59,221 bases of DNA from an uncultured Bacteroidales bacterium (GCA_903830915.1 CAIKVR010000030.1:1-59221), one strand, 5' to 3'. Positions 36,389-45,504 are shown, counted from the stretch's first letter. Program-made: numbers and translations. The notes: a model not told the origin generated them from the sequence alone.

Positions 36389-37357
36389 TTAATTATGTTT
36401 TGGTTTTCTATCATTTTCAGTCACATCATTCTTTTTATTCAACCATTTGAGCCATAGTTTCAAACTATTGGTCCATGAATTGACATGTTCATTATTGAGT
36501 GCCAAACCAAAACCATGTTCACCTTCGGATAGAATATGCAATTCGGCTGATATTTTATTGGCTCGTAAGGCTTTGTACATCGCCAAGGTGTTTTCTACCG
36601 GCACACCCGAATCGTTATCGGCATGAACAAAAAATGCTGGGGGGGTATCTTTGGTTACCTGACGTTCGTTGGAATAATTAATGAGCAAATCTTGGCAAGG
36701 TATTTTCCCACACAATGCATCAGCAGAGCCTTTGTGAACGAAGGAAGTGTCTGTAAATGAAATAACAGGATAGGCAAGAATCATAAAATCGGGGCGACAA
36801 CTTTGTTGAGCAATGGAATCGGTAGCCGATTTATCACCATAATCAAAATGTGTTCCGAGTGTAGAAGCCAAATGTCCGCCAGCTGAAAATCCCATAATGC
36901 CGATTTTATTAGGTTCAATATTCCATTTTTTAGCATTAAAACGAACCAAACGCATGGCCTGTTGGGCATCCATCAAAGGCGAAAGGTTGGGAACGATAGA
37001 ATTTCCGGTAGTAGGCAATCGATACTTTAAAACAATGGCTGCCACGCCAATCGAATTAAAGTATTTAGCAAAATCAGTTCCTTCTAAATCATAAGCCAAA
37101 ATCCAATAACCTCCACCCGGACAAATGATTACAGCCTGTCCCGTAGCCATTCTGTTGGTAGGTAGAAAAACTGAAATATCCGGATTTTGTACATTCTTAA
37201 TGACTGTTATCTGCTTTTTTTCAACTATTTCTTTTGTTCCATTATTTTTTGAATTTGGAATTTTACCTGTGTATAAGGGCAAAACAAAATCTTGTGAAAA
37301 CAACATCACACTTTGTAACACAAATAAAATGAGAAATATTTTTTTAATATATGCCAT
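36389..37357 (-). CDS. Exported alpha/beta-hydrolase esterase (BD-FAE/lipase type)
   Basis: 322-residue exported esterase of the alpha/beta-hydrolase_3 group often found in PULs as acetyl or feruloyl esterase. Signal peptide IKKIFLILFVLQSVMLFSQ; oxyanion motif VIICPGGGYWILA; nucleophile Ser158 in GFSAGGH; acid in HADNDSGVP (Asp247 or Asp249); His281 in EGEHGFG. The ATG at 37357 is used because the longer frame to 37375 begins with TTG. It lies between GH2 (30 bp) and GH97 (16 bp). It likely deacylates the same polysaccharide as the neighbouring hydrolases. Confidence 0.85.
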   Translation of the reverse strand: MAYIKKIFLILFVLQSVMLFSQDFVLPLYTGKIPNSKNNGTKEIVEKKQITVIKNVQNPDISVFLPTNRMATGQAVIICPGGGYWILAYDLEGTDFAKYFNSIGVAAIVLKYRLPTTGNSIVPNLSPLMDAQQAMRLVRFNAKKWNIEPNKIGIMGFSAGGHLASTLGTHFDYGDKSATDSIAQQSCRPDFMILAYPVISFTDTSFVHKGSADALCGKIPCQDLLINYSNERQVTKDTPPAFFVHADNDSGVPVENTLAMYKALRANKISAELHILSEGEHGFGLALNNEHVNSWTNSLKLWLKWLNKKNDVTENDRKPKHN

Positions 37358-37387
37358 ATTCAAAATTTTAATCAATAATAATTTCCA

Positions 37388-39613
37388 TTAAAAATTCAAT
37401 AAGTTTGCTTTTTTCTTTTTCAATTTCAACGTCTCATAAAGAAATGTATAATCGGAATTATATTCAGGATGTCCTTCCACTTCGAGCAATAATTTAAAAC
37501 GATCCGTTTCCCAAGCAGGCAAAACAAAGCGCACCGTAGGTCCTGCCAAATTAATATTTTCTGGTAAAGAATCATATTGCCATTCCAACAATTTAATTTC
37601 TTTAGTATTAGTTGATATTTTTATAGAAATCTTTCCTTTTTCTGATAAATGCGGCAAATCATTTAGAATCCATATATCAGCATTAAATTCTTCGGCTTCA
37701 GTGTATTTGAATTTTTTCAAACGTGCCGATGCCAAAAATGGTCGGCAAGCATTTTTCACGGCATAAAATGCTGGTTTTGGTTTATTGGGCCAATTAATCA
37801 AACTATTGTTGGCAGCAGTAGGCCAAGGCTCGTTTAAACACCAATTCAAAGCCATGGAACAATACGGTTTCTGGCGGCGTGCTTCCTCGTAAATACATTT
37901 ATAACCTTCAGACTGAACCAATTGTCCGTTGTCAACAAGTTCTTTCAAGCTTTTGGCTTCTCCGAAATAATCGGTCAGCATTTCGGGCATCAACCACGTA
38001 TTGTCAATCCACGCTTTGAATGCATGATGACTTTGCCAGGAAGTACCACGTTTTGGTGGCCAAAGTTCATTTTCAGGAATAATGGATTTCAGCACTTTTA
38101 CCGATGAGGGCGATGGCAAACCAAACTCGGTATATGCAGTACATTTTGCTTCTGCCATCCATTCATACACTTCTTTATGAGTTTGCGGATCACGAAAAAC
38201 ATAATGACCATGTCCCATCCCCATAACAGGAGACGTAGCTAAAAATGGAGTTGAAGGATCCAGTTTAAAACATTGGCTATTTAGTAATCGTATGGCTAAC
38301 GACTGCTCTGTCATTTTACTCCAATTATTAAAAAGTTCATTTCCTCCACACCAAATCGATAGAGCTGGATATATTCTTAACCTTTTGATAATGGACTCCG
38401 ATTCCTGTTCTAATATTTTAAAATAATGAGAAGACCCTTCATAATTATTACAAGCCAGCGGAAATTCCTGCCATACCATTAAGCCTTTTTGGCTACAGAG
38501 CTCGTAAAATTTATCTTTATTGACTATTCCACCGCCCCATACACGTATTAAATTAAAGTTTGCATCAATTGCATTATCAATTAGTTCTTCATATAGTTGG
38601 TCATTAATAATTCCGGGAAAAATTTCAGGATTCACCCAATTTGAGCCTTTGCAGAAAATCTTTCGTCCATTAATTTCGAGTTGTATCGGATCAACACTTT
38701 GCGATTTCGGAAAATTGTGTGGTTCGTCCCAAGCACCCTCATTCATAATTAGTAGCACTTTTCGGAACCCAATTTTACTGATTTTCTGCTGAATTAGTTT
38801 CTCGTTTTTATCAAAAAGCTGAACATCCATTGAATATAAATATGGTGTCCCTTGGTCGTGAGGCCACCAAAGTTGAATGTTATGAATTGAATCTGTAAAT
38901 GATTCTTTTTCAGCAGAAAAATGAGCTATTTTCTCGAAAACAGTTATGCCATCAGCGTCTGTTATTTTCATAGCATATTTACATCCCTGAAGCATTGTGC
39001 CTAGAATCTGAGTAGAAATAGCTGCAGTCTTCATTTCTTTATCAAGCGAATAGCTAAAATCCACTTCAGCAATCTCGGATTGATTTTGAACCAGCAAGCC
39101 AGTTTCGTCCCATATACCAACCGGCACTAACCGTGGATGCCAGTCCCAACCATAACTTACTGTAGGTTTCACCGACTGTGATGTTTGAGTTCTATCAGCC
39201 GGCAGTTTGTGTAATTTTGGAATAGGAAATATTTTTACTAATAACTCGTTTTCGTCTTTGAGTTTTGAGGTTATGTTCAATTTTACAGGCGTAAACATAC
39301 CTTCCTGATAAAATATTTTTTCAGCATTCAATGAGATTTCAAATTCGTAATCTATTCCTTTGGAAACAAAAAAACATTGTTGTTTTTCATCTAAAATAGG
39401 TTTTTTGAAAGTACTTCGATACGTAAAAAATTGGTCTTCCATCCACCCATAATCTTTCCAATTTTCGGCATAATAATAGTTGCCGTAATTGAGTGCTTTT
39501 GCCAAATCGAGCTGAACTGCACCTGGAACAGTTGCTGGATACCATTCACCAATAAATGTATCCTTTTTTGAGACAAATCCGACTTTCCAATTCAAATTGA
39601 TATTCTCTTGCAT
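37388..39613 (-). CDS. GH2 beta-mannosidase-like enzyme
   Basis: Exo-acting retaining hydrolase. 742 residues from the ATG at 39613; the longer frame to 39634 begins with TTG. It has the five-domain GH2 layout: sugar-binding domain (YPATVPGAVQLDLAKA; SYGWDWHPRLVPVGIWDE, both typical of beta-mannosidases), Ig-like domain, TIM barrel with general acid/base Glu426 in CGGNELF and nucleophile Glu496 in AYTEFGLP, and C-terminal beta domains. GNEL replaces the commoner GNEN, as seen in some beta-mannosidases. No signal peptide, so it probably acts in the cytoplasm on imported mannooligosaccharides, unlike the other hydrolases of this operon. Confidence 0.86.
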   Translation of the reverse strand: MQENINLNWKVGFVSKKDTFIGEWYPATVPGAVQLDLAKALNYGNYYYAENWKDYGWMEDQFFTYRSTFKKPILDEKQQCFFVSKGIDYEFEISLNAEKIFYQEGMFTPVKLNITSKLKDENELLVKIFPIPKLHKLPADRTQTSQSVKPTVSYGWDWHPRLVPVGIWDETGLLVQNQSEIAEVDFSYSLDKEMKTAAISTQILGTMLQGCKYAMKITDADGITVFEKIAHFSAEKESFTDSIHNIQLWWPHDQGTPYLYSMDVQLFDKNEKLIQQKISKIGFRKVLLIMNEGAWDEPHNFPKSQSVDPIQLEINGRKIFCKGSNWVNPEIFPGIINDQLYEELIDNAIDANFNLIRVWGGGIVNKDKFYELCSQKGLMVWQEFPLACNNYEGSSHYFKILEQESESIIKRLRIYPALSIWCGGNELFNNWSKMTEQSLAIRLLNSQCFKLDPSTPFLATSPVMGMGHGHYVFRDPQTHKEVYEWMAEAKCTAYTEFGLPSPSSVKVLKSIIPENELWPPKRGTSWQSHHAFKAWIDNTWLMPEMLTDYFGEAKSLKELVDNGQLVQSEGYKCIYEEARRQKPYCSMALNWCLNEPWPTAANNSLINWPNKPKPAFYAVKNACRPFLASARLKKFKYTEAEEFNADIWILNDLPHLSEKGKISIKISTNTKEIKLLEWQYDSLPENINLAGPTVRFVLPAWETDRFKLLLEVEGHPEYNSDYTFLYETLKLKKKKANLLNF

Positions 39614-39671
39614 CTTATTCTTTTTTATGCGCAATATCCTGTTTTCTTTTAAAAACTATGATATTTTCAAT

Positions 39672-40442
39672 TTATTTTTTTTTACTAAACAACCAAGATA
39701 GAAAGTTCGCATTTGCAAAAACATGATTCCAACTATCATGGCCAACTCCACTAAATTCTATATATTCAACTTGCTTTGACCCCTTGTCTTTTAATGTTTT
39801 AAAAGCATTTCGTGAGTATTCTGTCGAAACAGCGTTATCGTCACTTCCATGATAAATCCGAATAGGCATTTTATAGCATTTCTTCAATCGATTCATATCT
39901 ACTGCCCCACAAATGGGTATTGCCGCAGCATAGGTTTTTGGATATCTACAAATCAAATCAAAAGTTCCCATGCCGCCTAAAGAAAGACCCATTACATAGA
40001 TCCTTCGAGTATCAACAGTTTTAGTTAGTTTGTATTTTTTTACAAGTAGATTGACTAAGCGCAAAGGTTGAGTTGGTTCTTTGCCAACTTTAAAAATGAA
40101 TTTTCCTCCTTTGGAATAATTAAAGTCAACCCAACCCTTTGTTAGTGGACATTGCGGAAAAATAACAATTGCAGGATATCTTTTTCTTATGCTATCATTA
40201 GCGAAAAATGCAGATCCGTGTTTCAGTTGTTGTTCATTGTCAGAACCACGCTCACCCGATCCATGAAGAAAAATAATCAATGGATATGACTTTTTTTGAT
40301 CATAATTTATTGGAAACATTACTCTATAAAAAAGTGTATCGCCTTGATTGACAAATGTCCGATGCAAGAAAAGCTCGTTTTGGCTATGCCCTAAAAAGGG
40401 TATAAAAAAGAAAAGAATTGCAATAGAAATTTGTTTTCTCAT
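39672..40442 (-). CDS. Exported carboxylesterase (CE1-like alpha/beta-hydrolase)
   Basis: 256-residue exported esterase. Signal peptide MRKQISIAILFFFIPFLGHSQ; oxyanion region IIFLHGSGERGSDN; nucleophile Ser154 in GLSLGGMGT; acid in IYHGSDDNAV (Asp201/Asp202); His235 in GVGHDSW. This pattern is the phospholipase/carboxylesterase-like group in which PUL members act as acetyl or feruloyl esterases. First gene of the five-gene operon, with a promoter carrying the shared 35-bp element and a leader of about 60 nt. Substrate unproven. Confidence 0.85.
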   Translation of the reverse strand: MRKQISIAILFFFIPFLGHSQNELFLHRTFVNQGDTLFYRVMFPINYDQKKSYPLIIFLHGSGERGSDNEQQLKHGSAFFANDSIRKRYPAIVIFPQCPLTKGWVDFNYSKGGKFIFKVGKEPTQPLRLVNLLVKKYKLTKTVDTRRIYVMGLSLGGMGTFDLICRYPKTYAAAIPICGAVDMNRLKKCYKMPIRIYHGSDDNAVSTEYSRNAFKTLKDKGSKQVEYIEFSGVGHDSWNHVFANANFLSWLFSKKK

Positions 40443-40507
40443 ATATCTGTCTAAACAAGTAAGCGTACAAGCTTAAAATTATTTTTTTTTGCATGTTGGC
40501 CAACATA

Positions 40508-40572
40508 CAAAAATACAGCTTTATAATATGCAAAAATCATATATATTTATCCATACATGATACTATTTCTAC
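40508..40572 (-). promoter_or_regulatory. Esterase-GH2-GH97-GH116 operon promoter with shared element
   Basis: -7 box TATTTTTG on the minus strand (40515-40508) and the shared element at 40538-40572 (core ATGATACTATTTCTAC at 40557-40572, one base different from the other three copies). Spacing to the -7 box is 22 bp. Confidence 0.75.
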
Positions 40573-40731
40573 ATTTGAGCAAAATTATTGATCTTTCAGC
40601 TATAAAAAAATGAAGGATAACTTTAAATCAAAATAAAGACTTAATAATAATTTATCCAATATATGAGTTCCAAAATAATTTCATTTTATATATTTTCAGA
40701 GAGAATGAAATTGATATCTCTATGCTTAAAA

Positions 40732-40773
40732 AAAAGTCACATAAAAGTTTTTGTTTACTTTTATGTGACTTTT
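40732..40773 (-). terminator. Terminator of the AraC-type regulator gene
   Basis: Perfect 17-bp stem (40732-40748 with 40757-40773; inner part GTCACATAAAAGT / ACTTTTATGTGAC) around an 8-nt loop, followed on the minus strand by a run of T's (40735-40728). It lies about 50 bp beyond the regulator stop. Confidence 0.85.
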
Positions 40774-40825
40774 AAAATTTAATACTGTTATATTATCTTG
40801 AAAATGTGCTATACAGTAATTATCA

Positions 40826-41710
40826 TTAAATCAGTTTTCTCATTTTAGCATAATTTTCACGAAATTCCTTTGGTGTACTACCTTTTCGCTTTTTAAAAAT
40901 GCGATTAAAATTAGATAGATTATTGAATCCACATTCGTACGTAATTTCAGCTACAGATTTATTTGAGTTTACTAAAAGGCGTGAAGCAATTCCCAAACGT
41001 AAATCATTGAGGTATTCCACAAAGTTTTTGCCGGTTCGCTTTTTCATAAAACGACTAAATGACACTTCCGACATCCCTATATAATCAGCCATTTCATGTA
41101 AATGTACTTCTTTTTGGTAGTTGGCTTGTAAATAATTCACAACTTTTTGGATCCGTCGACTTTCAGATGAATCCTTTTCGTTAGTAAATGTACTGTTGCA
41201 AAGTGTTCGAGCATTCTCGTCAAGGGATAACTCGTGCAATATCATTATTAACTCGATAACAGAATTGAAACTTGATTTATTGGTGGTTAAAGAATTTAAT
41301 TTATCTTTCACTTTCAGAATGACTTCACGCGAAAAAACGATTCCTTTTTTTGCATTTTCGAACATTATTGATAATGATTGAAACTGTTTTTTATTGAGTA
41401 AACTTTGAAGAAACAAATCACTGTGAAATTGAATGGTGATTTCGTGAAGAGGAGAATCAGGATGGTCCAAATCGACCCAACCATGCTCTAAGTTTCCGTT
41501 TCCAATCAAACAGAGTTCCAAGTCATCAATTATTTCCGTAGAATCACCAATAATCCGCCGAGCTCCCTTGGCGTTTTCCATGAAATTTAGTTCATATTCA
41601 GGATGTACATGCACAGGGTACGTGAATTTTGTTTTTGTTCTGTCAATAATTACAAAACAATCCTCACTTGAAAGAGGTGTGATTTCGCGATATATTTCAG
41701 TAACTTCCAT
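40826..41710 (-). CDS. AraC-family transcriptional regulator
   Basis: 294-residue cytoplasmic regulator. The N-terminal cupin-like ligand-binding domain (residues 1-150) has YPVHVHPEYELNFM; the C-terminal AraC DNA-binding domain (about 190-290) has two helix-turn-helix units (LHEMADYIGMSEVSFSRFMK; ITYECGFNNLSNFNRIFKKR) and the family end GSTPKEFRENY. It is a single-component regulator, not a hybrid two-component system. It lies between the PUL and region 3 on the same strand, with its own promoter and terminator, and is the only regulator in the window. It is therefore the leading but unproven candidate to bind the shared 35-bp elements. The regulator's own promoter lacks that element. Confidence 0.93.
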   Translation of the reverse strand: MEVTEIYREITPLSSEDCFVIIDRTKTKFTYPVHVHPEYELNFMENAKGARRIIGDSTEIIDDLELCLIGNGNLEHGWVDLDHPDSPLHEITIQFHSDLFLQSLLNKKQFQSLSIMFENAKKGIVFSREVILKVKDKLNSLTTNKSSFNSVIELIMILHELSLDENARTLCNSTFTNEKDSSESRRIQKVVNYLQANYQKEVHLHEMADYIGMSEVSFSRFMKKRTGKNFVEYLNDLRLGIASRLLVNSNKSVAEITYECGFNNLSNFNRIFKKRKGSTPKEFRENYAKMRKLI

Positions 41711-41841
41711 AAAATAAAGGTATGATATAGTGTTGAGATAAGATTTCGATTTGAAATTAGAAATTATTACATTGAATTAGTGCTTTCTTAAATATATATT
41801 ATACATATTTAACATATTGAAAAATATATTACATTTTGGGG

Positions 41842-41849
41842 CAAAGATA
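41842..41849 (-). promoter_or_regulatory. -7 box of the AraC regulator promoter
   Basis: TATCTTTG on the minus strand, an exact TAnnTTTG match, giving a leader of about 125 nt. It lies in the gap after the decayed CBM9 gene. No copy of the 35-bp element is present upstream. Confidence 0.5.
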
Positions 41850-41869
41850 ATCAAACTGATGAATTATTA

Positions 41870-42751
41870 TTAAAATTTATTTATTAGCTCAACAATACCA
41901 AAATAGGATGCATTCATCCACGCTTGATTAAAGTTTCCAATAGTATCCAAAGCGTTTTTATCAGCTTTGGTGGAGCCAATAAAACTTTTGCGTTGGGGCT
42001 TTCCCGTTTTCAAATCACTATCGCAATACGCTACTGACATGCCCATAATTTTACCAACGTAAAGTGAATCTCTATCAGTTTCAGATGGTTTTTTGGGGTC
42101 AAAACTATCTTTGTAAACTTTGAGCGAAAACTCATAAGTTGAAATATTCCCTTTTCTTTGAAAAGCAAATTCCGGCAGATGATCAGCATAATTGCGAATG
42201 TATTTGTTATGCCAATTTTTACCCGAAATGTCTTCAACCGATTTGAGATGGGTGATTTCGCCGTCGGCAGGTGCGTTTACGTTAATGTGATAGGTAAAGG
42301 CATTTTCGGCATTTGTACCCCAACATTTTTTGTTTTTGGCATCATTGCATTTTCCGTCGAATACATGCAAACCGCCTGAATGGTCGGAGTCAATAAATAC
42401 CTCAAAAATATCATAATCGCCATAAGTCACATCTCTTTTATTATAAACATAACCATCTCTAAAAACATCATCTGTTATTTCGGCAAAAAAATACAGCAAA
42501 TTCGTTTTTTCAGACCAAAGCACTTTAAAACGTCCGGCAAAATCAGTCTTTGCAATACTTTCCTGATAAGGTATCCATACCTGGTCAATATCTATCCACG
42601 ATTCATGCAACCAAACGCTATCAATAGCACATCCATCAATAACTGTTAAAGCGTTAACCTGATTGATTTTTAGTGTATCGGGTTAAATTGCATTGGCAGT
42701 TAGAACCTTAGCAATCAGCAATAGCATTAGAAATATTTGCTTTTTATTCAT
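41870..42751 (-). pseudogene. CBM9-like exported protein, interrupted by a nonsense codon
   Basis: An intact frame of 294 codons from ATG 42751 to the stop at 41870, broken only by TAA at 42685-42683 (codon 23), directly after the signal peptide NKKQIFLMLLLIAKVLTANA. Downstream the same frame continues as PDTLKINQVNALTVIDG and then a CBM9-like domain: VLWSEKTNLLYFFAEITDD, YDIFEVFIDSDHSGG. Without the stop it would be an exported sugar-binding or reductase-linked CBM9 protein. An internal ATG at 42610 could give a 246-residue product lacking export. Its start lies 11 bp after the stop of the CBM6 fragment, so both probably belonged to one operon. A sequencing error is the alternative. Confidence 0.75.
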
Positions 42752-42762
42752 CGGTACATTTA

Positions 42763-43143
42763 TTATAAAAACCTGAATGCATCGATTTGTAGCAATTCAT
42801 CACCATCTCCCCAAAACCGTAGCCAAACAGCATGTTTACCCTTTACGGTTTTAATGGGAGCACTCAGGGTTTGCATTGTTTGTCCATTTCCACCATCAGG
42901 AATATTAATTTGTCCAATAGAAGGACCCCACGAGCTATCTATGGCAATATCCATAGTTAGGCCTTTTTTACCGGGAAAAACGTCCACTTTAATTGAGTCA
43001 ACATGATCATCGAAATCAATGTATTTATATCCTGCTGCATCTCTATTTCGTATCTCTGTTAATGCTTCATTGTTTGCCGAAATGGCTTTAATGCGTACAT
43101 TTCCATACATAAGCTGGCTATGTGGATTTATGTTGAGTTTTTG
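42763..43143 (-). pseudogene. Orphan CBM6 tail of a lost glycosidase
   Basis: 127 codons open between a stop at 43144-43146 and the stop at 42763. The protein is the end of a CBM6-type module (DAAGYKYIDFDDHVD, DIAIDSSWGPSIGQINIPDG, AVWLRFWGDGDELLQIDAFRF). Only a weak internal ATG exists (43110) and no signal peptide, promoter or catalytic domain precedes it. Such CBM6 tails normally follow a GH43 domain, and the same tail type is fused to the GH43 pseudogene at 44679-45431. I read it as a 3' remnant of a second GH43-CBM6 gene cut by deletion upstream. Confidence 0.7.
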
Positions 43144-43228
43144 TTAGTGAAAATACTTGTTGAAAATTAATAAAAACAAGCATTAATGATAAAAATTTAC
43201 ACTTCAATTTGTTCAAATTAATATTGAT

Positions 43229-44653
43229 CTAGAATAATTTAAAAAACTTATCTTCAGTTCTGCTTTCATGCATCAATTGAACAAGTTCTGTTACTTTTTC
43301 GGGGTATTTAGCAATTAAATTGGTTGTTTCACTTGGATCTTCTGCAATGTTATATAATTCGGTAATCATTTTATCTTTATAATTGGTATTCAACCGAATG
43401 CATTTCCAATCACCTTTGATAAGGGCTTGTTTACCGCTTTGTTCGTGGAATTCAAAATAAAGCGATTCATGTTGTTTTTGTGGTTTGCCGAGTATTTCTG
43501 GCAAATACGAAATTCCGTCGGTATTTTCAGGAGCTTTCACACCTGCCAATTCGCAAGCCGTTGGCATAAAATCCCAGAAGGCAGAAGGTAAGGTACTCGT
43601 TCTGCCTGGGGCAATATGACCTTTCCAATAGGCAATAAAAGGGATGCGAATTCCACCTTCGTACAAATCGCGTTTTAAGCCCCTTAAAGGATAATTGCTC
43701 TCTTTTTCAAATCCATCAGGTGCATCGGCACCATTATCGCTTGTAAAAATAACGATTGTATTTTTGTCTAACCCCTTTGCTTTAAGCTTGTCCATAATTT
43801 TTCCTATTTCGGTATCGAGATAGGTAACCATGGCTGCATACCCTTTTTCGCTTTTTGTCCAGGGTTGTTTTTCGTATGGAAAAAGCCACGGAATATCACT
43901 GTAGGTTTCTCCTTTGGGTGCTTCTCCATTGTTATGAGGAATAATTACCGACAAATAAATAAAAAACGGGTTTTTCTGATTCTGATCGATAAATTTCAAT
44001 GCCTTTTTAGTAAATAAAGTTTGAGAAAAATCTTTTTTTACTACCGGATAACTTCCCAATCCTTGTGTCCAGTCATCTTTTTGCATCCAAACCACTTTGT
44101 TTCTCAACTTCACTTTTTTACCATCTTCAATAAGGTATTCAGGAGTATGATTATGAGCCAACACCTGACAAAGATAACCGTACTGATAATCAAAACCCTG
44201 TTTCAACGGATCGCCGGTTGTACCTTCAATACCCAATCCCCATTTACCTATTATGGCCGTTTTGTAACCGGCTTCTTTCAATTTCGAAGCAACTGTAACC
44301 GTATTTTCTTGTAGTGGTAACTGACCATAGGGTTTCCATTGTAAATTTCCTCGAACTTGACAATGTCCGGTATGCAAACCGGTCATGAGTGAACAACGGG
44401 ATGGTGCACTCACTGAAGTTCCTGCATAATGATTTGTGAAACGAATTCCTTCAGCAGCCAGACGGTCGATATTGGGGGTTTTGATTCGTTTGGAACCATA
44501 ACAACCTAAATCAGCATAACCTAAATCATCGGCAAGAATATAAATGATATTAGGTTTTTTAGTGTGTTGTGCAAATATACCCATCGAAATGGCTGACGTT
44601 CCAGTCAGTAAAGCTGAAAATAGTTGCGTTGATGATAATTTTTTAATTTTCAT
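43229..44653 (-). CDS. Ser-type exported sulfatase (S1 family)
   Basis: Arylsulfatase-superfamily enzyme removing sulfate esters, probably from glycans. 474 residues: signal peptide (about 1-29), metal-binding NIIYILADDLGYADLGCYG, activation motif S-A-P-S-R (Ser82 to Arg86, followed by CSLMTG), TAIIGKWGLG, and IVIFTSDNGAD. The Ser in the first position must be oxidised to formylglycine by an anSME-type maturase, which is not in the window. The frame is intact although it lies between two decayed glycosidase remnants. Substrate unknown; a glucomannan PUL would not need it, so it belongs to a different, partly lost system. Confidence 0.92.
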   Translation of the reverse strand: MKIKKLSSTQLFSALLTGTSAISMGIFAQHTKKPNIIYILADDLGYADLGCYGSKRIKTPNIDRLAAEGIRFTNHYAGTSVSAPSRCSLMTGLHTGHCQVRGNLQWKPYGQLPLQENTVTVASKLKEAGYKTAIIGKWGLGIEGTTGDPLKQGFDYQYGYLCQVLAHNHTPEYLIEDGKKVKLRNKVVWMQKDDWTQGLGSYPVVKKDFSQTLFTKKALKFIDQNQKNPFFIYLSVIIPHNNGEAPKGETYSDIPWLFPYEKQPWTKSEKGYAAMVTYLDTEIGKIMDKLKAKGLDKNTIVIFTSDNGADAPDGFEKESNYPLRGLKRDLYEGGIRIPFIAYWKGHIAPGRTSTLPSAFWDFMPTACELAGVKAPENTDGISYLPEILGKPQKQHESLYFEFHEQSGKQALIKGDWKCIRLNTNYKDKMITELYNIAEDPSETTNLIAKYPEKVTELVQLMHESRTEDKFFKLF

Positions 44654-44678
44654 AATGTCATAATTATTTTTTTTATCA

Positions 44679-45431
44679 TTAATAAGTTAGAATTTTGTAA
44701 AACAAAATTTTGTCTATTTTAAGCAAATCATCTCCATCTCCCCAAAATTTGAATCATAAAGCATGTACACCTTTTACCTTTTTAATTTTACATGATAACA
44801 CCTTACCATTTCTCTTTACCAAGTATCAGTCTTATTGAAAGAAATGCTCTTTTTCTGTCACTATATTATCTTTGATTGTGGTGGTGTCTATCTCCATCAT
44901 GTTGGGTTTAAGTTTCGCCATCTTGGCAAAAAATTGTCCCCAAATATAATATGCATGGCCGTCATCATCAATAAATACACAGGGATCTATTTCATTAATT
45001 CCCTTGAGTTTAATAACTTTCCCATTAACAAAAGGTCCGTTTGGCGAAGCGCTGGTGGCTACTACTTCGGTATTTTTATTGCTGGCAAGGCAATAATACA
45101 AATAATAAGTTCCATTTTTATATTGGCAATCAGGCGCATACAAAATATCATCACTGTAAGGCACTTGGTCATTTGCACCTTTACTGGCAAAAGCATTTTC
45201 GGTTACAGCCCATGTTTATAAATCGGACGAAGACAGCACATGATGTGTCCATGAACAATAATAATTCGGACTTTCGTCGCGCGACCCATAAACATACATT
45301 TTACCATCTTTCCACTGATGTGCCGAAGGATATGCTATGTACATGCCGGCAGGAATAATTGGGTTTTGAGCCAATAATGTTATTGAAAAAATAAAAAAAG
45401 CGATGTTTATAACTCGTTTTTCATATTTCAT
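44679..45431 (-). pseudogene. GH43-CBM6 gene with four in-frame stops and internal deletion
   Basis: One reading frame of 251 codons runs from ATG 45431 to TAA 44679 but contains TAA at 45218-45216, TAA at 44834-44832, TGA at 44828-44826 and TGA at 44756-44754. The front is a signal peptide and GH43 blade start (MYIAYPSAHQWKDGKMYVYGS, then YSDDILYAPDCQYKNGTYYL, IDPCVFIDDDGHAYYIWGQF); the end is a CBM6 tail (VKGVHAL, stop, FKFWGDGDDLLKID). The middle of the GH43 domain and most of CBM6, perhaps 250 residues or more, is missing with the frame kept. In family members the first motif carries the catalytic base Asp in ADPSAH; here it is Tyr34. A dead gene. Confidence 0.85.
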
Positions 45432-45464
45432 TGCTGCATAGATTTCAATTAAACATTTATTTTA

Positions 45465-45472
45465 CAAATATA
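45465..45472 (-). promoter_or_regulatory. -7 box upstream of the GH43 pseudogene
   Basis: TATATTTG on the minus strand, an exact TAnnTTTG match 34 bp before the ATG at 45431. The 35-bp element is not found at the expected distance, so this gene was not in the same regulon. Confidence 0.45.
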
Positions 45473-45504
45473 AGGGAAAGAAATTGATATTTTGATTTTA
45501 AAAA

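Larger units (their letters stand above)
40443..40825. other. Intergenic region between esterase and AraC regulator
   Basis: It holds the promoter and element of the esterase operon and the terminator of the regulator gene. The stretch 40573-40727 is AT-rich and shows no gene. Confidence 0.5.

Noticed and set aside
39614-39634. Longer GH2 start
   Set aside because: The frame begins with TTG; a normal ATG follows seven codons later at 39613. The same reasoning applies to 37375 versus 37357 for the esterase.
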